The notes under the pieces were generated by a model, which searched no databases, had not been told where the DNA came from, and saw only the letters and a list, made by a program, of their open reading frames with translations. From CAYUUW01 sp964448005 (GTDB lineage: Bacteria > Patescibacteriota > Gracilibacteria > UM-FILTER-43-11): DNA of 6,869 nt. How positions within the stretch are numbered: position 1 is the first letter of the stretch; each line of letters opens with the position of its first letter. Shown one piece after another: positions 5,924-6,869 of the stretch. The stretch is taken from assembly GCA_964448005.1 (NCBI GenBank), contig CAYUUW010000062.1, positions 1 to 6,869 on the forward strand, written 5' to 3'. The translations under genes were made by a program, and so were the position numbers.

Positions 5924-6869
5924 TCATGCCTGGGCCGAATGAGCCGCCATTCCAACGCTCTCCAGGTGGGCAGGGTCAAGTTGAGGTTTGGGATGAGGCT
6001 TCGGATCAGGAGCATTCTTCTTGGTCGCCTCTGCCTGCTCCAAAAGCCGGCACACCCTGTCCCTCATTTTTTCCGTATGTCCTCCGACCACCAGGATGCT
6101 CTGGTAATCACTTTCTCCTTCCCCCCACAAGGGAACCAAGACCCCTCCTTCGGACCTGGTGAACCCCATGCCATTCTCCTTGATTACTCTCCAGGCTTCA
6201 TAGTGGGGAATGGCGGTATGCATGGGCAGGTTCTCGAACCGAATTTCGGCATCGCTCCTAAGGTTCAGGTTTTGCGCTATGGCCAAGGCCAGGTCAGCCC
6301 CCCCTTCTCGGTCGCAGTTTGGATCCAGCATCAGCAGCCGGTCTTTTCCGTCTTCCTGAACATGCACAAAGTCAAAGGAGCCTCTTCTTCCTTCCATGGA
6401 AATTCCTCTTTCCTTCGCCTTTCCCACAAAAGCGGCCCACCATGTTTTGGCCTGCTCTACCAGCTCCTGATTCATCTGCGGATCGTTGTAGACGTTCCCC
6501 ATCCAGGAATTCTTTTTCTTTGGGTGGGTCAAGAGTTGGCGGGACAAGCTTCCAGGGGTACGGATGGCCTGGCCTTCGAACTGGAAAGAGTAATAGCCTA
6601 GGATCTCTCCGGCGCTCTCCTGAACTTCCACGAGCGTCCCTTCCTCCAGCCTTTTGCCTCTCTGCATTTCGTCCAGAACAGCGTCGAGCTCCTTCATGCT
6701 GTTGGCGGGCATGACGCCGAAGCCTCCGGCGGAGAAGACGATCTTGAAATAAGCCTCGTTTTTCCCTGTCTTTGCGACAAGCTGCTCGTAGGCTTTCCTT
6801 GCGCCTTCCGGTCCGGCGCCGATGAAGGAGGTGGGGTAGCCCAGCCGCTCGTCCCCGAAGGGCGTATGC
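5924..6869 (-). CDS. ATP-grasp ligase-like protein, C-terminal part (5' end beyond right edge)
   Basis: The frame is open from the right edge (first full codon at 6868-6866) to TGA at 5926-5924, giving 314 residues. An internal ATG at 6712 is not the real start, because the 52 residues before it complete the fold. Family features: YFKIVFSAGGFGV (40-52), with a Lys and a glycine-rich loop as in the ATP-binding N-subdomain; GTLVEVQE (77-84); SFDFVHV (164-170); and LLMLDPNCDREGG (178-190), with the Asp/Asn/Arg pattern of the metal and phosphate site. ATP-grasp enzymes join a carboxylate to an amine or thiol through an acyl-phosphate. The substrate cannot be told from this fragment; an amino acid or peptide ligase is one possibility. 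The tail is unusual: after a short helix it ends in a Pro/Lys run (PDPKPHPKPQ) and a low-complexity stretch. It is upstream of and codirectional with the sugar dehydrogenase gene. Confidence 0.75.
   Translation of the reverse strand, partial: HTPFGDERLGYPTSFIGAGPEGARKAYEQLVAKTGKNEAYFKIVFSAGGFGVMPANSMKELDAVLDEMQRGKRLEEGTLVEVQESAGEILGYYSFQFEGQAIRTPGSLSRQLLTHPKKKNSWMGNVYNDPQMNQELVEQAKTWWAAFVGKAKERGISMEGRRGSFDFVHVQEDGKDRLLMLDPNCDREGGADLALAIAQNLNLRSDAEIRFENLPMHTAIPHYEAWRVIKENGMGFTRSEGGVLVPLWGEGESDYQSILVVGGHTEKMRDRVCRLLEQAEATKKNAPDPKPHPKPQLDPAHLESVGMAAHSAQA

Noticed and set aside
5818..6015. Minus-strand 65-codon open frame across the ATP-grasp/sugar dehydrogenase junction
   Set aside because: It overlaps the end of the ATP-grasp gene in another frame, has no recognisable motif, and has a Gly/Trp-rich product typical of a chance frame.

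Overview
This window looks like a piece of a metagenome-assembled bacterial scaffold: it contains a run of 10 N at 3776-3785. Stops TAA, TAG and TGA all occur at gene ends, so the standard bacterial code fits. Most of the window is G+C-rich, but roughly 1100-2240 is clearly A+T-rich. None of the translation starts has a good Shine-Dalgarno sequence; the leaders are rich in A and C instead. A PEP synthase, a Panacea toxin-antitoxin pair, an ABC-F ATPase and PQQ-type sugar dehydrogenase together do not fix a phylum. A candidate-phylum bacterium is possible, but that is only a guess.

Left part (1-1096, minus strand): the N-terminal 365 residues of phosphoenolpyruvate synthase, cut by the left edge. 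Immediately upstream of it, on the same strand, is the A+T-rich block (about 1100-2240). It carries a two-gene unit: first a Panacea-domain (SocA/DUF4065) protein, then, 17 bases later, an unclassified 126-residue protein. Panacea proteins are antitoxins that neutralise many unrelated partners encoded next to them, so the 126-residue protein is the candidate toxin. The unit has a strong extended -10 promoter (TGGTATAAT).

Middle part (2200-4168, plus strand): a divergent -10 element, a 37-codon small ORF, and a two-domain ABC-F ATPase with a C-terminal coiled coil. The assembly gap falls just after the second ATPase core and shifts the frame between the two halves. This is best explained by a gap of arbitrary length, not by a broken gene.

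Right part (4180-6869, minus strand): three genes in one direction. In transcription order they are an ATP-grasp ligase-like protein (5' end beyond the right edge), a secreted lipoprotein of the PQQ-dependent glucose/sorbosone dehydrogenase family, and a small ParB/sulfiredoxin-like domain protein that appears to use a TTG start. The last one converges on the ABC-F gene, with 11 bases between their stops. No RNA gene, CRISPR array, transposase or integrase is visible. The most interesting items are the putative toxin paired with the Panacea protein, the consistent absence of Shine-Dalgarno sites, and the in-frame small ORF ahead of the ABC-F gene.
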